From: Allolobophora icterica
Taxonomy: Eukaryota; Annelida; Clitellata; Crassiclitellata; Lumbricidae
NCBI GenBank assembly: GCA_963556255.1
Contig: OY744609.1
Location: forward strand, 4,488,910-4,552,909
Length of the DNA: 64,000 nucleotides
Reading direction: 5' to 3'
Both the position numbers and the translations under genes were made by a program. The notes below the pieces were generated by a model that was not told the origin of the DNA, did no database searches, and saw only the letters and a program-made list of their open reading frames with translations. Position 1 is the first letter of the stretch. Every line of letters begins with the position of its first letter. Positions 1 through 10,500 of this stretch are shown here, one piece after another.

Positions 1-1
1 C

Positions 2-156
2 AAAAGGACAAAAGCAAGAGATGAAAATAGACGATGCTTGAGGGATACAGGAGACTCAAAGAAGAAGCTCAACATTGAGAGGAGTCGCGACGTCGGAGTT
101 TCAACCTCGCTGAAGGCAGAGAACCAGAAAAAACAAAGAGCGCTCTTTTTCAAACA
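2..156 (+). CDS. Unidentified partial exon at the left edge
   Basis: The frame starting at base 2 is open for 52 codons and enters from outside the window. The translation is strongly charged (many K, R, E, D) and ends ...QRALFFKQ just before an in-frame TGA at 158-160. That stop overlaps a strong 5' splice donor, CA|GTGAGT, with GT at 157-158. The most economical reading is a coding exon ending at 156 and continuing downstream by splicing; a terminal exon ending at the TGA is the alternative. No family is recognised. It could also be chance, since 52 codons is short, but it is one of very few stretches here that does not look like a transposon or simple repeat. Confidence 0.33.
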
Positions 157-160
157 GTGA

Positions 161-451
161 GTTTATCCAGAGTTAAACAACATCCTATAGCAATTAAATG
201 CCTGCAACGTTTCTCGCCTCTTAAATCTGCACGACAGTACTTGATAACCAGTAGTCTATAATGGTCAACGCCTATATAGCATCGGTTAACAACTTTTTAA
301 AGGTGTCTAAAGAGAGCGCTCAAACCAAACACTTTTGTTGGTTAGTTACTGTAATTGTAATTACGACAATTTATGTAGCATCGTTGTTAGCAAGCTACTT
401 CTAGAGTGCTTCGCACGAACGCACGTACACTATCTATAGTCAGCGCAAAAG
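161..451. other. Non-coding, short interspersed motif
   Basis: I see no gene. Bases about 270-330 hold one copy of the window's commonest short motif: TATATAGC, then about 20 bases, then TTTTTAAAGGTGTCTAA, then AGCGCTC. It is described under the findings. Confidence 0.5.
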
Positions 452-790
452 CTAATGTTCGAAGTTTTTACCTAGCAAGTAAAGTTTCAACTGTTTTTTA
501 CAAAGAAAAATGCTCTTAACTTCCTGAATCTGAGCAGGAAGGCTGTTACAAGCACGCGGGCCAGCCACCCGAAAGGCCCGATCGCCCATTTTGGTTTTCG
601 TTGCTGGCACGAAAACATCAGCGGACTTTGCTGATCGCAATCGCGACCTATAATTAGGGTCGTCCGATAGCGGCCTGATGTTGTCTGCGAGGTAACGTGG
701 AGCGCAGTTGTTCAGGCATTTGTGCACCATGATGCAACGTTTATAATTGATCCGCTCGCCTACTCTGAGCCAATAGACACAATAGAAATG
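452..790 (-). mobile_element. L2/CR1-like LINE, C-terminal fragment
   Basis: The minus strand encodes about 92 residues (452-730) typical of the far C-terminus of L2/CR1-type LINE polyproteins: CLNNCAPRYLADNI, a serine/arginine-rich stretch, then GDRAFRVAGPRACNSLPAQI. The last block matches the family pattern 'GxRaFsvagPxxWNxLP' found between the RT and the 3' UTR. The fragment has no RT or endonuclease and is 5' truncated, as is usual for LINE insertions. It is the same general family as the fragments at 13,581, 39,000 and 57,321. Confidence 0.68.
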
Positions 791-984
791 TGGCGGGTCG
801 ACCCCTAGCGGCGGCGGTCGTCAAGCGCCGGGATGAGGACTTCTGGTCGTGCATTTCCTGAATTTCTAAATCTGCTATCAGTTGCTAATTGTGGGAAAGA
901 TCTGAGCAAACTATGTCTGAACTCAGTGTCATCTAGCAAAGAGGCCAGAAGAGAATCTTGTTGATTTGCCATGTATTAAAATTT

Positions 985-1660
985 AAATGAAACTTCTTCT
1001 TCTTCTTTAAGTTCTCTGCCCTTCGGCAGGTTTCCACTTCCAATGACGCCATTCTTCTCTTCGCTGTGCTTTTCTCTTCAGTCCACTGTATCCTTCGGTC
1101 ATCATCCATCCAAGCATCATCTGTCGCGGTCTTCCTCTCCTTCTCCTTCCCTCCAATCTCCCCTCTATGATTTCTCTCAAGAGGGAGTCTCCTCTTAATA
1201 TGTGTCCAATCCATTTCTTTTGTCTTTCTCTTAACGTTATCATCAGTGATCTTTTTTCTTCTACTCTTTGCAACACCTCTTCATTTGTCATTCGCTCCGT
1301 CCAGCTCACCTTTTCCATTTTTCTCCATATCCACATCTCAAAGGCCTCCAATCTCTTGATATCCTCTTTCCTGATGGTCCACGTCTCCGACCCATACAGT
1401 ACCACACTCCATACCAGTGCCTTGACAAGTCTCTTCTTTAGGTCTTTGCTCAGTCCTCCTCTCATCAACTCTCCTCTTTTCGTGAACGCGTCTTTTCCCA
1501 ATACTATCCTTCGTTTAATATCACTATGGCATCTTGCATCTGTTGTTATCACACTTCCCAAGTAGCAAAAGCTCTTGACCTGTTCCACCTCCTCTCCATT
1601 TATTGTTATTTTCATTTCGATCTCCTCCTCCCCTGCACTTATCCTCATAATAAGAAACAG
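985..1660 (-). mobile_element. RTE-like LINE, 3' fragment with GAA-rich tail
   Basis: On the minus strand a 213-residue ORF (1007-1648) matches the segment downstream of the RT domain of RTE-like 'endonuclease-reverse transcriptase' LINEs. Visible blocks are VKSFCYLGSVITTDARCHSD, LYGSETWTIRKEDIKRLEAF, and a basic GRRRRGRPRQMM region before the C-terminus. No RT catalytic box remains, so the copy is 5' truncated. The 3' end lies at low coordinates and runs into a short GAA/AAG repeat (about 990-1008), the tail type expected for this clade. It has no function today except as a relic. Confidence 0.75.
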
Positions 1661-3290
1661 AAAGTGTCAATTTGACTAAAATTACAATTATCAGTATAGT
1701 TCAGAGTTCAAGCAAAGAAGGTCTTTTCACAGTCCAGTGAACTTCTACACTGCCAATGTTAAGTTCAATTAACTTTTTAAACTTATTCTACTATATAGCA
1801 AACCCTATCTACATCTATATCAAGGCGACACACTGTTACACAAACCTACCAGCATGGCAGACTTAATATTGAGCACAAAGGTCGAAGGTCAACGTTGACA
1901 TAAAGTCCAAAACTACCAATGTGCCTTTCGCTCACCAAAGCAACTAATCGAAATCTACTACTAACAACACAAGAAACTACTTAGCATTTCTTTTAAACTC
2001 AAATAATGTCTATTTAAATCACCAAACAGGCAAACATTAACTGGACTTAAGATGGCCGTTCGGATCACACACCGATCGCGTGGGCTGAGGACATGGAAAA
2101 TCTTAATGGACCTTCACCTTACCAATCCCGACTAATTTCAGCCTTTAAATCGATAAACAGGTGGGTAAAACAATCGAGCGATACACCATTACCCGCAACC
2201 TATGAAACTTCGATTTCTACGAGGTATTTTCGTCGAAATTCTACGAAAGGTAACACCAACCAACCCGGCACAAACATTGCCCTTCAACGACCTCTACACA
2301 ACAACACGCTCTCTACCTCAAACAGCAATGGCAGCGCACACAACAGCAGACTAAAAATAGCGACGAACTAAAAATAGCCATTACGTAATGTTTCTTCATA
2401 TAGCGCATATAAATATCAGTGGAAACAGTGCATACAGAGACGTTGTGACGACAGAATCGTTACAGAAAATTCTAAATAGTTCTGGCTAAACGCGACGGGC
2501 GACGATAATCATCTTTATAATGATACGGCGTCGGTGAACAACAACCAAACAACCTATTGCGAGTGATTTTCATTAAGGTGAGGGCTGAGTAGTCGTAAGA
2601 CTTCGTTAAACATTTTTTTCTTTTCGACAACTTTAAGTTCCGTTTAAACACTTTTGAAATCGTCTTCCAACTAAACAGTGTATAAAAATAACTCGTTCTC
2701 ACGGCTGAAACAACTGGTTATAAGATTAAATGTAATGAAATCAGAGAGTTATATAGCGCCTTTTCAGAAAAAGCTCACCAGAAGTGCTCACGACTTAACG
2801 ATGGTGTTGAAACTCTTAGAATCCATTTGGGTTTGAATTGCGCTTGCAATTTTTTTTATGTATTTCGGTTGTTATTCAGCTCGCGCGGGCCTTTTAAAAT
2901 CGATCCGCGGGACAGCACGGCATGATTAACCAATTAGTTACATCGCTTGCCTTATACACCTTTAAAACGGTATTCACCGAAAATATATATTAATGGGACA
3001 CTACAGGCGTTTAATAAGAAGTCAGTCACTGATAGTACTCTGGCAGTGCCAGTCCCAAGCATAAAAGAGGAGAAGGGCGACGCTAATGATCTTTATTACA
3101 TTGTCGTTAAACTGAAACTACTACTACCACTACTCCGGTTTATATTTGTGGTCACGGTAACCGTTTAGTTGGAGTGCTTGGCTTGTAACGTGGAGAGTAC
3201 GGTTTTGATCCTCTTTCTCTGATACGGTTGCTTGTAGGAACCTTGAGCAGGTCCTTCACTCACAACTGCTCAGCGCAATCGACTGATGTT
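1661..3290. other. Interspersed repeats, one unassigned 92-codon ORF
   Basis: There is no recognisable gene. An ORF at 2093-2371 (+) is rich in S, T, N and P, has no motif I know, and may be chance. About 3020-3170 holds a copy of an abundant family recognised by CAGTGCCAGTCCCAAGC, then GAGAAGGGCGACGCTAA, then GTCGTTAAACTGAAACTACT. Related copies lie near 16,340, 23,170, 52,560, 52,980 and 54,210. Confidence 0.45.
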
Positions 3291-3524
3291 TGATAATTAG
3301 GTAGTGGTGCTCAATAAATGTAAAATAATAATAATAATAGATTCGATTAGTATCAAATTGTATTCGTATTTTCATAATAATAGATCAGATTAAAAAGAGG
3401 AAGAGATTTCATTTTAGAATAAGTCATATATTTTGCATTAAAAATATAATCAGCATTGCCGAATAAAATCGAGAAAGGAAACATCATACGATGTGGCGCG
3501 TTTGAAGTATATATGTTACAGGCA

Positions 3525-3700
3525 ATTCGTAAAACCAGGGATTTTGTAAAATGCCTGAAATTTTTGGGTAATTTGTAAAATCCCTGATTCACTCAGGCAC
3601 TTTACAAAATCCCTGGAAAAAACCAGGGATTTTGTAAAATCCCTGAAATCTGATGACGAAAATTTGACAGATTGCCTGAAATGAAAATGACTAACATAAT
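3525..3700. repeat. Cluster of short palindromes (CAGGGATTTT / AAAATCCCTG)
   Basis: Between 3525 and 3700 the sequence repeatedly uses CAGGGATTTT and its complement AAAATCCCTG, separated by GT, as perfect or near-perfect 22-base palindromes. Variants (AATGCCTG, CAGGCACTTT) are interleaved. A related half-site recurs near 4553. No coding potential is visible. Confidence 0.6.
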
Positions 3701-3885
3701 CGAAGTTTAGTATGCACACAAACCTTATTTTCAAAGGATTAATATTTGTACATGTATGACCATATATTTTAAGTTCAGTTCTCGAAAGTTACAGCAGTTT
3801 TTCTCTTTTCACACGACCTACGCCTACTAGAAGGACATCGACTGTTACTCTTTACTTATTAATTATTAATTGACAGATACATTTT

Positions 3886-3954
3886 TTCAAAGGGAAAGTG
3901 AAGTTGTCGAGCAGGATTAACAAAACCGCTCGACAACTTCACTTTCCCTTTGAG
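3886..3954. repeat. Inverted repeat with 27-base arms
   Basis: The arms at 3886-3912 and 3928-3954 are complementary over 26 consecutive bases, with a 15-base spacer. A direct copy of the right arm and its downstream flank (TTTGCAC, then GCAGCGCCCAG) returns at about 4129-4190. The block therefore looks like a small duplicated mobile or foldback unit rather than a chance hairpin. Confidence 0.7.
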
Positions 3955-4025
3955 AAATTTGCACATATTTGTCTTGCAGCGCCCAGCTAACTTTGAAGTT
4001 GCAGGATAATTGAAGTTGTTGATAC

Positions 4026-4112
4026 CTCGTAATCGTAATCGTAATCGTAATCTCCAATTTTCTAAAGCGCCACTGTAAAGCTGAGCGCAAAGCACCAGCT
4101 TATTCACTCACT
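4026..4112 (-). mobile_element. LINE 3' tail fragment with GATTAC repeat
   Basis: The minus strand shows a GCGCTCAGC-type 3' UTR segment, then GGAGATTACG followed by repeated GATTAC. The same 3' end finishes the LINE at 41,375-42,897, and another copy lies at 23,290-23,375. Only the tail is present. Confidence 0.55.
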
Positions 4113-4622
4113 AATTAATTAACAATACCGCTCAACAACTTCACTTTCCCTTTGAAAAATTTGCACCTATTTGTCTCGCAGCGCCCAGTGGACTTTGATT
4201 GTATATTTCCTTATAATTCTTTGATGTGCCATCGCAGCAATTAAAAGTTGACCGAAATATCGTATACCGATTGGTTATTAACTGCGGTCAGACGAGTACC
4301 CTTGCTATAAATTAAAATCCAGCAAGGTTAGTGCTATTTCATTTCTGGTTTTCCTTTGGTTAGGTCAGTTCTAAAATTAATCTGTCAATTAGTAATTAAT
4401 AAGTCATGTGCAACAGTCGATGTCATTCGAATATATCGTGTGAAAACAGAAAAACTTCTGTAGCTTTCGAGAACTGAACTTAAAACAAAATACCATCTAA
4501 AAATGTTAATTCTTCGAAAATATGGTTTGTTTGCATAATAAACTTTCTGGCATTTTACAAAATCCATGGTTTTACCACCTGAGAACTGAACTTTAAATAA
4601 AATACCATCTAAAAATGATAAA
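4113..4622. other. Non-coding, repeated AT-rich sequence
   Basis: I see no gene. 4465-4510 and 4580-4625 share 'GAGAACTGAACTT' followed by 'AATACCATCTAAAAATG', a local direct duplication immediately left of the piggyBac element. Confidence 0.4.
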
Positions 4623-5620
4623 CATTTTGCAACCACTGAGTACCACTGGGGTCAAAAAGGACCCCAATGTAAACTTGTGCTGTTTTGTTTACAATTAAGT
4701 AAATAACTAATAAGAATAAAGTTTAAATTGAAAAGTACTGTTTATTCACTGATATTACATGTATGTTTGAAACCAATAAATTCGATTCTTAGCAGACTTT
4801 CCTGATGACATAAGCATAGGTTGTTCTGCAACGGTATTTTCTCCAATTAGCTCTTTGCCTAGCTGTAGCAGAAAGAGTCTTCTCCTGTGCGTTGCTTGAA
4901 CTTGCCAATGTGGATTTAGTGCAGTCCAGACAACAAATACTTTAAGGGCACTGATGTCCAACATGTTGCAGAATATTGCCATAGGCCAACACCTCGTCAT
5001 TATTTTGTACTGTACATACGAAGCACCTGATCTGCAGTGTCAACATCACCTTTGGATGCATTATAGTCCAAGATCATTAGGGGTTTTTCTCAGGGTGGTT
5101 GCTATCAATCTCGGCTGCTGAGCAGAACAACAACTTTACCTTTCTTTGGACAGTAGGACACAAGTATTGCATCATCTCGTAAAACAAAGATGAAGATAGT
5201 GCTTCATGACCTTTTGAGTTTATGAACTCTGAAGTTCCTTGCTGTTTTTCCAGATGGTGCTGAGAAGGGTCAGCTTTTTACTCATTTTTGTGCTACAATA
5301 ATCAATTATAATAGTTTCTCTTTGTAACAATACTTATAAAGTAAATTTTACTTCCATAACAATATATTTGATTATATTTACATTAGTCATACTCGTACAG
5401 TTTACATTGGGGTCAAAAAGGACCCCATTGGTACTCAGTGTATAAATGCAATACCTGCGCCATCTGGTGCAAAAAATGCAAAATAAAATATGGGATTTTG
5501 TACGAAACAGAAATACCTATAAAGTGATAACATTTCGTCTGGATATCACTTATGGGGGCTGAGCAGCACTAATGGAAACAACCTCTGGGGTCCTTTTTGA
5601 CCCCAGTGGGTATTAGAGGG
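4623..5620 (-). mobile_element. piggyBac element 1, internally deleted, left tip missing
   Basis: The right end is intact: ...AGAGGG followed by TTAA (5621-5624), so read inwards it starts TTAACCCTCT as in piggyBac termini. The left end matches element 2 (11,090) from ATTTTGCAACCACTG onward but lacks the first ~25 bases, including TTAACCCT. Subterminal palindromes of the form GGGGTC...GACCCC lie at 4648-4665 and 5409-5426, with a third at 5587-5604. The minus strand carries a decayed C-terminal part of the transposase. It is non-autonomous. Confidence 0.78.
4755..5295 (-). pseudogene. piggyBac transposase fragment (element 1)
   Basis: The 81-residue minus-strand ORF at 4755-5000 contains RCWPMAIFCNMLDISALKVF and WTALNPHW, then RRRLFLLQLGKELI. 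This corresponds to the 'RWPxxxFFNMLDIaxxNAfViW...' segment after the catalytic core of piggyBac transposases. Upstream sequence in another frame (to about 5295) encodes the preceding 'LLSTI...' and 'SKGGVD'-like part, so at least one frameshift separates them. The N-terminal half, most of the DDE core and the C-terminal cysteine-rich domain are absent. It cannot encode an active transposase. The copy at 11,240-11,786 has the same content, so both came from one deleted founder. Confidence 0.75.
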
Positions 5621-5624
5621 TTAA

Positions 5625-5865
5625 TTTCCAAGATCTTTGGCTAACCTGCACATCCCTAGCGACGTAGCTCCGAAAACTCTTTACCACCAAAACATCCCGC
5701 TCAACACAGATATCCTCCAACATCACCCTTGTCCATACCCCCTCCCTAACTACTCATCTGAAGTTCTCAGATCCATACACCACACTGCACCTCGACTTTG
5801 GAAAGATCACCCTCTGCCCCTCCAATCTCTCAAACTATTTGCAAAGATATAAAGACACTAAGATC
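5625..5865 (+). mobile_element. LINE 3' terminal fragment
   Basis: The sequence resembles the C-terminal 'RSIHHTAPRLWKDHPLPLQSLKLF' block of the L2-like LINE family seen at 6,430, 19,845 and 21,180. It is only about 240 bp, and its frames are interrupted upstream. Confidence 0.5.
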
Positions 5866-6424
5866 AAAATTTCTTAGTAAAAAGTTAAAGTATTAATTGA
5901 TTCAGTGACATTCCTTTTCTGCGGTTGAGAGCGACTGAACTTTTCCTTATAACAAAAGTTTACAAACACATTTTGAAATGAATTTATTGAAGGTTAGTTT
6001 CTTTTTAACGACGCTGTGAAATAGCCAAGATGATTAGCGTCGTCCTCCTCCTTTCTCCAGGCTTGGGACTGGTACTACCACCGGTATAGTAGTGGCGGAG
6101 TTGAATTGCATTTTATTATTCCAATTTTTGAAGTCGTCTTAACATGTTGTGCAAATTACCCCTTGCCTTGCAACTGATCTATTGTGATTTCTGTATGCAC
6201 ATTATCGAACTCCTAATTTATTGTTTATTTCATTTATAGCCATATTTTTGTTAACCTCTGATATGTATACTGTAACTAAATCGTCTTTGTTGAACTTTTG
6301 GTGTATATATTTGGTAAAATGAAAGCATTTTAAAGGTGTTCAATTAGCGTTTACGCTTCTCATGTTAGTAGCAATGTTTAGTCGACATCTGACGACTCTT
6401 ACCATATCACCCCTATCTTAAATG
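5866..6424. other. Interspersed repeat, no gene seen
   Basis: It contains a copy of the abundant 'TTTAACGACGCTGTG ... GCGTCGTCCTCC ... CCAGGCTTGGGACTGG' family at about 6000-6085. The rest is AT-rich with no ORF of note. Confidence 0.4.
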
Positions 6425-6740
6425 ACTCCATTACCTGAAAATTGAGAAGCACATTCAGTTCCAAGGTCTTTCGTTCATCTGTAACTTCCTGGCTATGCTC
6501 CTCTCCTACGTATCTTCACAAAGTCTCTACCATCCAATCACCCCACTCTACCCGATCATCCTCTTTCCTTACCCTTGTCTGTCCCCACGTAATTACTCTT
6601 CCTGTGTTCTCTTACCGATCCATATCCCAAATGGCACCTCGACTCTGAAACGATCTCTTGAAAGATCTCCCACCTATACTCTAAAAAAGTTTCGATCCTT
6701 TTCCCCACTAATCGTTCAAACTATTGTAAGTTATTAGGAA
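6425..6740 (+). mobile_element. LINE 3' terminal fragment
   Basis: Two overlapping short ORFs in different frames (6442-6648, 6495-6737) together resemble the LINE C-terminal segment. One frame reads STRSSSFLTLVCPHVITL and then MAPRL, matching 'TRSSSYLSLSRPRLWNDL' in the fuller copy at 41,741-42,283. Frameshifts and 5' truncation make it a relic. Confidence 0.55.
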
Positions 6741-8030
6741 ATATTTCAGGAGACTCAGATCAATTCTTCTGGTTACAAATCTATGAGTATTAATTGATTT
6801 AACGATATTTTATATCTTTCACGACCGATGCGAGTGACTGAACTTTATTAATTCAGAAGAACCATGAAGTTAAGTTTCATTGAAGAATTTGGCTAGGATA
6901 TACATCTCAAATTGCGAGAACCTCAGAGCTAAGTTCAATTTGATTGGATCCAGAGTTTAACGATATCTTATGGAAACAAAGGCCGTTGACGAAGGCAAAA
7001 ATGATATGGCATAATGCTCTGATTTAATTGAGCACGTTTGATCTTTACACAGCCTAGAATAGAGGAGTTATACAGGTTTCCATTTGGACAATGAACTTTT
7101 ACATTGTAATATCGATGTTACACGACATCTAACGACTCCCAGGGTCCTAAACCCGCTAGCCCATAAAGGTTACCTCAGCCTTTAATTATTAAAAATTATA
7201 TTATTTTAATTGCATATGTATGTATGTTCAAATTCCAGGGGAAGTTCCCCCTTACCCAAACGTGCGGGCGTCCATGCAGCCATGGATACCGGTCCTAAGC
7301 AACATGACACCTCTTCATGTCCATGGAAATAAGACTAGGCTATGTATAAATTAGTTGCGATTTCGTAAACTTGGGTACATCTCTACTTCCTTGTTTTAAG
7401 GTCAAGCTATTTCGAAATCATTGGTCCTCGCCACCACGAGATGTTGTGATACACTATAGACGCTAGTGCAAAATATAATGATTGGACGCAGGTGCTTGAA
7501 GCAGGGCACGCATTATTTCAGATTGATTTGGATTTCACTCAGGATCAATACTCTATCGACATCTTTTCGCAACAAAGCCCGTTGACGTCGACAAAGTTAT
7601 TTTGAACAGTTCACACGTCTGAGTCAAAACAAGTATTTCTACTTATATGGGATTTTAATCCCTTAAAACTATGTGTTTAGCAGCAGAGTAATAAACCATT
7701 GTTACTTCAACAGTTCTAACCGTTCGTATAGCGTAATCCGGGGAATTGTTTAAATATGCGAAACGGCGAGTTGCGGGTGTATAAATCTGAGAAAAAATTC
7801 ACACTTAAAGGTGTCTAAGTAGAGTCAAAAGAAATAGCTACCGTACAGTTGTTTACCTGACTGTTTATTGGCAGCCATGGGGATGAAGTGTTAGCGGCGA
7901 CTACACTTTCTTAGCCTCGGCATATGAATGCGGATATTCAGTCCTCTCCTCACCATCTCACCTTCCCACCGACAGTGTACAGAAAGCGTAATCATTATAG
8001 CTGAGTTGACTAGGTGGTGCAGAAAGCTCG
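6741..8030. other. Interspersed repeats; terminal scrap of a hAT-like MITE
   Basis: No gene is seen. 6951-7000 and 7555-7600 contain the 'AAAGGCCGTTGACG' repeat motif. 7228-7290 contains 'CCAGGGGAAGTTCCCCCTTA' and 'GCGGGCGTCCATG', matching the right end of the MITE at 58,034-58,324; the left end was not found. Confidence 0.45.
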
Positions 8031-8034
8031 AACT

Positions 8035-8112
8035 AAATTTCTGCCCTGGCGGGAATCTGAATCCCCGACCTTTCAATTGACAGTCAAGCACGCAACCACT
8101 ACAATATTGAGC
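8035..8112 (-). mobile_element. tRNA-derived SINE head
   Basis: On the minus strand the order is an A-box-like TAGTGGTTGCGTGC, about 30 bases, then a B-box-like GGGATTCAGATTCCCG. This is the internal pol III promoter layout of a tRNA. The arms do not fold into a clean tRNA, so a SINE head is more likely than a functional tRNA gene. Confidence 0.5.
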
Positions 8113-8774
8113 ACCAAAAATAATATATGTCGACGTCAACGTTCCTTGTTCATTCATTCAATCATATTTATATAGCGCTTTATTGCCATAAGATGTCATT
8201 AAACTCTGGCCCGCCCACTCCACACATCCTGTGATTTTGATCCGCTATAATTATGCCAATGATTAAAAATACGATTCAAAGTTTTCTTTTCCTTTATTAC
8301 ATTAACATGCGGATATTGTCAGAAGAATTATAAAAGAAGTTTCTCACATCTTCCACAGAGTCAGATGCATCATTACTCCCTCTAAATCTTCATCTGTACC
8401 TTCAGTTTCTTTAATATTTTCGGTATATTCAGTCAAAACATCTTGGAAAGAAGAATCTTCACAGGTTGATGACAAGATTTATCCAGTTTCCTGTTGTACC
8501 TCATCGAGAATCGCCAGAGTTCGAGGAATTAGCTGAGATGTCGAAAGGTCGTTTTCCTTTGTTTTTCCCCATCTTAGATTTATTTGCGCAAAATTAAATA
8601 AGATAATATTATTTCGGTTTCAAAACCCACCAAGGTTTTAGTTGCACGTACCTCTTCCATAAATATGTCAATAGTTGATTTTGAACACCTACTTTTAATT
8701 TGTCAAACTTTTATAAATTACGCAGTCAGTTTAGAATCATTACTTTTGTCTATATATTTAGTGGGGTAAGGTCG
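8113..8774. other. Non-coding, no gene seen
   Basis: It contains a TTTATATAGCGCTTTATTGCC motif at about 8167-8190 of the LINE-tail type. The remainder is AT-rich sequence without recognisable coding capacity. Confidence 0.35.
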
Positions 8775-8943
8775 ATTGGACCACGGACGTCTGTGCGTGT
8801 TTCGTCGACTATGAGAAGGTTTTCGACAGGGTAATTGGAGGAGATTAATGCATGCGTTGCGACGAATAGGGGTGGACTGGAAGGAACGGAGACTTATTGG
8901 AAACTTGTACATCGGACAGAAAGTAAAATTAAGAATATATCTT
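8775..8943 (+). mobile_element. RTE-like reverse transcriptase scrap
   Basis: The plus strand reads VCACFVDYEKVFDRV and, after a frameshift, DWKERRLIGNLYIGQKVKLRI. These are the 'CxCFIDYEKAFDRV' and 'DWKDRRLIxNLYxGQxxxxR' blocks around the first catalytic aspartate of RTE-type RT. Only about 170 bp survives. It then runs directly into another LINE 3' scrap (8944-9015). Confidence 0.65.
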
Positions 8944-9354
8944 AAATGACTCCATGGCTTAATTTCCAAGTTCTTTCGGTAACCAGAAACTCCCTGACAA
9001 TACTCCTAACCTACGTATCTACGTATTTATACTGTGGTATGATGTCGTTGAACCAGAGTATAAAACACGTCTACATTTTTTAATATCAAGTGCGATTGTA
9101 ATTATGTGTGTAAGGTAAAGTAATTTCGAAGTCTTAGGTATGAGCTGTCTCAGGATGTCGTTAAATACCGGACTCAATAATGCACAATTAATGGTCGCCA
9201 CCACGAGGTACCATATAATCCTAATGCCCGCTGAGGTCAATTGTTGATTTTTAAACACCTGTTTTAATTAATTAATACTTCTATATAAATAGCGCAGTCT
9301 TTTTACAACATCTCCAACGGCGGCGTCGAAATATGTGAACTGTGTGACGAAATT

Positions 9355-9610
9355 TTAATAATAATAATGATAATAATAATTATCTTTTCCTTATTTAAGC
9401 GCCTGCTAACAGCACTGCGCTGTACAATGAACATACAAATAGTAGAAACGGCAGCCACATAGAGCGCCTTGCATACATGTATACAGTAGAGGCACATGAT
9501 AACAGTTTTACACGAGTCGAATATAACTGTTTTTATACTGCAGCCAATCACGGCCTACTATTCATTTAAAACCACCGCTGCCACCTAGCGAGTGGAAGGC
9601 TGAATAAACC
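9355..9610. other. Insertion within block copy 1, no gene
   Basis: This segment (an AAT-repeat start, then GCGCCTGCTAACAGCACTGCGCTGTAC) has no counterpart in the other block copies. It resembles 54,620-54,650, so it is probably an interspersed element. The SINE-like head at 9,612 follows. Confidence 0.4.
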
Positions 9611-9611
9611 T

Positions 9612-9692
9612 TACGGTGTCTAGGGGATTCGATCTTGGTACCTACTGCTCTATACGCCAGTGTGTTATCAATTACTCTACGCCCCAATTCCC
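9612..9692 (-). mobile_element. tRNA-derived SINE head
   Basis: On the minus strand GGGGCGTAGAGTAATTGATA is A-box-like (compare TAGCTCAGTTGGTA), and AGATCGAATCCCC is B-box-like about 35 bases further on. This is typical tRNA-like architecture, but the stem complementarity is too poor to call a tRNA gene. Confidence 0.5.
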
Positions 9693-10127
9693 CCTTACGA
9701 ACCTTTGAACCGTTAGAGTGAAATTTTCAGAAATAAGAAATGGGCCGAGTTATATTTAGCATAGCATCATCAAACAATGTAAAGATGGGCATTCAAAAGC
9801 CCCATTGAAACGTCTTTTGAGTCATGAATTAGACTAACTCGCCATTCAAGAAATCCGTTTTCGCTGGCGAAGAAACAGAGGAACGAGAAAGCGACATTAG
9901 TCCTTGTCAACTGCTGAAGAAACTACGTATGTGACTGCAGGTGAGGCTGGAGACGAAGGAACAAAAGGCCGTTGACCTTAAATACCACTTTAAAGGGTAT
10001 TCAAATTTCTATATAAAGTGCGCAGTTTGGCAAAATGATTGCATCATATCATTTGTTTCTAAATGCAATATCGTCACCAGGACCTAATCTAATCTGATCT
10101 GATCTAATCTAATCTAATCTAATCTTC

Positions 10128-10342
10128 TTCTTCTTCTTTTCCTTCAGGCTCGAATTAATCCCTCTTTGGAGAGGGGTCAGCCACTCGGATCCTTCTCTTC
10201 CACTTGTTTCTTTCTTGAGCGTCTTCTTTCTTCAGTTTTAGGAGTTTTAGGTCTTGTTGTATCGTGTCTTCCCATCTCTTCTTCTGTCGTCCCCGACTGC
10301 GGCGTCCATATACCTCTGCATTCATGATTCTTTTCACACAGC
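10128..10342 (-). mobile_element. RTE/CR1-like LINE 3' end inserted in the AATCT run
   Basis: The 60-residue minus-strand ORF (10,155-10,337) contains RRSRGRQKKRWEDTIQQDLK and ERNKWKRRIRVADP, the conserved C-terminal tail of many RTE-like LINEs. Its 3' end abuts a CTTCTTCTT (AAG) tail at 10,128-10,140. Pentamer repeat sequence (CTAATCTAATC) lies on both sides, so the element landed inside block copy 1. Confidence 0.75.
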
Positions 10343-10500
10343 TAATCTAATCCAATTATTTCTATAGCGCCGTTATATTAAACTCCAATACATCAGTCCA
10401 TGGTCGCTTCGAGTAAAATGTTAATTAAAATGTTATTATCCACTGGAGAGAGTAGTTGTGGTTTCGGTTTAACGACACTGTGTGATAACAAAGATCATTA

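Larger units (their letters stand above)
9000..10500 (+). repeat. Duplicated block, copy 1
   Basis: This block recurs at 14,640-15,850 and 16,590-18,170, partly at 12,560-12,960, and inverted at 21,430-21,960. Ordered landmarks: ATGTCGTTGAACCA; GATCGCCACCACGAGG-like; TATATAAATAGCGCAG; GAAATAGGCCGAGTTATATT; ATCCGTTTTCGCTGGCGA; ATGGCCGTTGATTTT-like; an AATCT pentamer run; then TTCTATAGCGCCGTTAT. Here the pentamer run (about 10,085-10,125) is interrupted by an RTE insertion. Confidence 0.65.

Noticed and set aside
3648..3670. Hammerhead ribozyme core (CTGATGA...GAAA)
   Set aside because: CTGATGACGAAA lacks room for stem II and no flanking helices are visible.
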